Origin: Nematostella vectensis
Lineage: Eukaryota; Cnidaria; Anthozoa; Actiniaria; Edwardsiidae
NCBI RefSeq assembly: GCF_932526225.1
Contig: NC_064048.1
Coordinates: 6,678,627 to 6,742,626, forward strand
Length of the DNA: 64,000 nt
Direction of reading: 5' to 3'
Below are positions 61,400 through 64,000 of this stretch, piece by piece. The notes below the pieces were generated by a model. That model had not been told where the DNA came from. It did no database searches and worked only from the letters and a program-made list of their open reading frames with translations. Within the stretch, counting starts at the first letter, position 1. Each line of letters opens with the position of its first letter. A program made the position numbers and the translations under genes.

Positions 61400-61556
61400 C
61401 ATGGTTGAGGGTCCTCCGCAGGATTTTAAGATCTCCTGTGACGGTGTTAGCATGAATTGCTTAGCAACTGTGAGGAGACTGCTAGCGAGTACTGTCATCC
61501 GAGATGGTAGGAGCATAACACTAAAGTGTTTTAAAAGTATGCTTCGTAGGATTTAA
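61400..61556 (+). CDS. Small ORF entering the right arm, unrecognised
   Basis: 52 codons including the stop, from ATG 61,400, starting MVEGPPQDFKISCDGVS and ending ITLKCFKSMLRRI inside the inverted arm, tail to tail with the second polymerase copy. The frame is open further upstream (to about 61,212), overlapping the Rpb7-like gene. Not recognised. Confidence 0.35.
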
Positions 61557-64000
61557 GTAGACTCGTACTTTCTCGTCAGCACACTCTGTTGGTTGTCTCA
61601 GACACTCCCGAGATAACCGTGAGCGTGGGTGTGAATACCATCGTCACAGATGATTCTCTTGTCGTCCTCGTGAGATAGCGCCCTCTTGTTCACCGTCTCG
61701 GTGTAGACATTGTGTCCATGACTCCTGATGACATTCATCATCCTCATCTGAGGCTCCTTACCAAACAAGCAATCCTTGTAATTATCGAGACTGATGGTTT
61801 TCTTTACGACTGCCCTCTTGACACCCTTGCATTTCTTCGCTTCTCCACCACCGTCCATCCTGTACGAGTAGAGTTTAGCTCTCAGCCCGACGAACTCTGT
61901 GATTTGTAGACCTCCAGTCTCATCCTTGAACATGCCAATGATCTTCTTGTTCAACCCTGACTCGATGCCAGACGGGTGATTCCTTGGATAGTTGCTTGTG
62001 TCAAACATGGATCTCACATCACCGCTAATGTCCTTGTAAAAATCCTCCGTCTCTATCTCGTACATCAGACTATCCGTGTCTGTAAACAGCAACTTTGCCT
62101 TGTCACCATACTTTGGTTTAACGTAACCGTAGTGAAAATCATACATGAGATTCTTACTCAGATCCAGGATACACATACCCAAGTAGACGGGCTTGTTGAA
62201 AACCAGTCTCGTCTTCCTCATGTGGATAGCCGCAAGGTTTTCACAAAAGATGGTACGATGCTTGTAATTAGGCTTTGATATTAGTTTCCTAGCCTGTTTC
62301 TCGTTTGTGATCAGCCGGATGTCCACCCTGTTTCTAATGTTCTCCATGGTTTTCCCGAAAACAGAGTTGTTCATTAACTTGAAAAAATCTTTCTCGAAAT
62401 CGTTTGTCGCTTTTGCTCTGAGGCTCGTGTTTAGGTCAATGTAGGTCTTCAACCATCCAGACTCCTCAAAGGTGATACCCCTATGAACCTTCGTGACTTT
62501 TAACCCAAGACTTTCATAAAGTTTCAGAGTCTCATGGTGGACGACGTACTTTGTTTTGTTGTTAAGGTTTGGGATCAACTTGCCTACCTTGTTAATCTTG
62601 ATGCTCTCTGGAGCTAACGGGTAGTCATCATGTGAATCATGAAGGTGATGTGGATACACCATGTCAACCTCCACGACGCATGGGTGACGTCCCCACTCCT
62701 TCAGCTCTTGGTCCGTCATCCATCTGAACCCGTGAGTGGGCAGAGGTTTACTCATCGCCCAGCCGTACAAGTTGTTTGCATCCAGGTAGGTAATGTACTT
62801 TGTCGGTAGGTTGGGATCGTACTCTCTCATGTAGGGGTTGTTTGCCTTACTATGTCTGGTGGATATCATGGAGACACCTCCGCGAATACCCTCCTCAAAC
62901 ATGAGTAACATATCGCAATCGGTCAGCAACTCCAACTCTACCCTTGTGATCTTTAGGGCTGCATCCCAAGCCAGTCCGGGTGCTGTGTAGTACCAGGCTG
63001 GGTCCAGGCCATAGTTCTCGAGACAGACATCTCTAAAGTTCTCGAAAACGTCTGCCAACAGGAGCACGTCCGACTCAAGATAGAGATCGTGGTAATCCCT
63101 CATGGTGCTCATCTTGAAGGTTTCCCACACTTTTTGCGCGTGTTGGTAATCTTCCTCCGATATGTCCGTATCGTTGAGAGTCGAGTAAAACGCTTCTTTA
63201 GGCGGAAGTTGGATAGCGTCTAGTTGATCAAAGTTACAGAACCAGTCGTATGGGAAGACGCCCTTCCTCAACAACAGCTGTAACTGTTCTCCCTCATAGT
63301 AAGTCGTGAGGTTCTTGAAAGACTCTCTCGGTAAATTCTTCACTAGACTGTCGAGGCTAGCGGACATGAACTTGAAACTGTCGATAAACCTGATATCACG
63401 CTTAACGTCAACCTGTTTGCCCTCTTTGTTCGTAAACCTGTCGACCACAACCTGTTTTGTGAAAGAGATATACTTCTCCTCGTTATTAGGTATGCAGTTT
63501 ATTTTACCCTCCGACGTACCAAGATTCTTGACAAACAAGTGTGAATCATACCCGGAGAGGTTATGAAAGAGAACAGGAAAGAACTTTGGAGCTCTAAATC
63601 GAAGGTTGCATTCGTTGTGAGCAGCACCTCTGTACTTCCCGGTGAGGTGGCAATGGTCCAAAACCTTGTCCTCTCCTAACTCACCCTCACAGATGTGGCA
63701 ATGAGTGACATTGTCATAGTTCATCTCATCCTCCCGCGTCATCTCCACCTCCTTGGGGAACTTGAACTTATTGTAAATCTCCTTGATGTCTGACTCGAGA
63801 GACTCCACAAACAGCTGCGCGACATCCTCGGCAGACCCTTGGACCGTCCTCTGAACCAGCTTGGGTGAAAACACACCGTCATCAATGCATTTGATGAGAT
63901 AGCAGAAGCCTGACGGTTTGTGTTTCTGATATTGTTTAGTGAAACTCCTGCTCTCATCTGGGGAGCAAGTGTCTATATTCTCTGTGAAGCTCTCAAAGTC
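61514..64000. repeat. Right arm of the giant inverted repeat (cut by window end)
   Basis: Reverse complement of 56,657-59,143. With the left arm it encloses a 2,370-bp unique spacer (59,144-61,513). Confidence 0.95.
61598..64000 (-). CDS. polB: Second family B DNA polymerase copy, inverted, N-terminus outside window
   Basis: Codons 548-1347 of the same polymerase, identical in translation to the first copy, open to the window edge. The edge falls on the ExoI aspartate codon, so all Pol motifs, the HNH-like insert and ExoII/III are present. The frame is undamaged, so either this is a recent duplication, or arms kept alike by gene conversion, or an assembly palindrome. Confidence 0.92.
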   Translation of the reverse strand, partial: DFESFTENIDTCSPDESRSFTKQYQKHKPSGFCYLIKCIDDGVFSPKLVQRTVQGSAEDVAQLFVESLESDIKEIYNKFKFPKEVEMTREDEMNYDNVTHCHICEGELGEDKVLDHCHLTGKYRGAAHNECNLRFRAPKFFPVLFHNLSGYDSHLFVKNLGTSEGKINCIPNNEEKYISFTKQVVVDRFTNKEGKQVDVKRDIRFIDSFKFMSASLDSLVKNLPRESFKNLTTYYEGEQLQLLLRKGVFPYDWFCNFDQLDAIQLPPKEAFYSTLNDTDISEEDYQHAQKVWETFKMSTMRDYHDLYLESDVLLLADVFENFRDVCLENYGLDPAWYYTAPGLAWDAALKITRVELELLTDCDMLLMFEEGIRGGVSMISTRHSKANNPYMREYDPNLPTKYITYLDANNLYGWAMSKPLPTHGFRWMTDQELKEWGRHPCVVEVDMVYPHHLHDSHDDYPLAPESIKINKVGKLIPNLNNKTKYVVHHETLKLYESLGLKVTKVHRGITFEESGWLKTYIDLNTSLRAKATNDFEKDFFKLMNNSVFGKTMENIRNRVDIRLITNEKQARKLISKPNYKHRTIFCENLAAIHMRKTRLVFNKPVYLGMCILDLSKNLMYDFHYGYVKPKYGDKAKLLFTDTDSLMYEIETEDFYKDISGDVRSMFDTSNYPRNHPSGIESGLNKKIIGMFKDETGGLQITEFVGLRAKLYSYRMDGGGEAKKCKGVKRAVVKKTISLDNYKDCLFGKEPQMRMMNVIRSHGHNVYTETVNKRALSHEDDKRIICDDGIHTHAHGYLGSV

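Overview
The window is animal nuclear DNA. It has short exons with GT-AG introns, long introns full of micro- and minisatellites, many small fold-back and MITE-like elements, a Penelope-like retroelement with a GIY-YIG region, and a DNA-polymerase-B element of the Polinton/virus type. This mix is common in cnidarians, so an anthozoan is my best guess. That is inference, because no taxon-specific gene was identified.

Region 1 (about 0.5-7.7 kb, + strand) is the 3' part of an SLC6 sodium- and chloride-coupled transporter gene, eight exons covering TM5 to TM12. Two exons read through only if one base is dropped from a homopolymer (G6 at 609-614, C5 at 7427-7431). The first intron is filled by a minisatellite whose unit is a copy of the end of the TM5 exon plus its splice donor. 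Region 2 (7.7-12.2 kb) is repeat-rich and has no firm gene. It contains two adjacent perfect hairpins with 43-base arms.

Region 3 (12.2-47.3 kb, - strand, perhaps starting at 50.5 kb) holds one very large gene I do not recognise. From 5' to 3' I see phase 1-1 mini-exons of 18-57 nt, then large exons of 140-691 nt. Most large exons encode a short glycine/beta-type sequence, a long arginine-rich tract and another glycine/beta-type sequence. A small Lys-Pro-rich last exon has AATAAA at its stop codon. From the mini-exon at 45,833-45,889 to the stop the intron phases agree at every junction, with no in-frame stop. The reconstructed protein is over 2,500 residues and extremely basic. One mini-exon has been multiplied inside a 46-bp VNTR array at 42-46 kb. 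A broken, partly inverted Penelope-like element sits in one intron (26.6-28.4 kb).

Region 4 (47.3-54.6 kb) is non-coding except for a possible signal-peptide first exon. It contains a local segmental duplication and a minisatellite carrying CACGTGA motifs. Region 5 (54.6-64 kb) is a virus-like or Polinton-like element. It has an intact 1,347-codon protein-primed-type DNA polymerase B with an embedded HNH-like motif, then a 2.37-kb segment with three closely packed - strand genes (an Rpb7-like RNA polymerase subunit, an ankyrin protein, a CxxCGG/CEHG cysteine-repeat protein), then a second, inverted copy of the polymerase running off the window. The two polymerase arms match without indels over at least 2,487 bp.

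The two items most likely to be new are the arginine-tract exon-repeat gene and the element combining polymerase B with an Rpb7-like gene between inverted polymerase copies.
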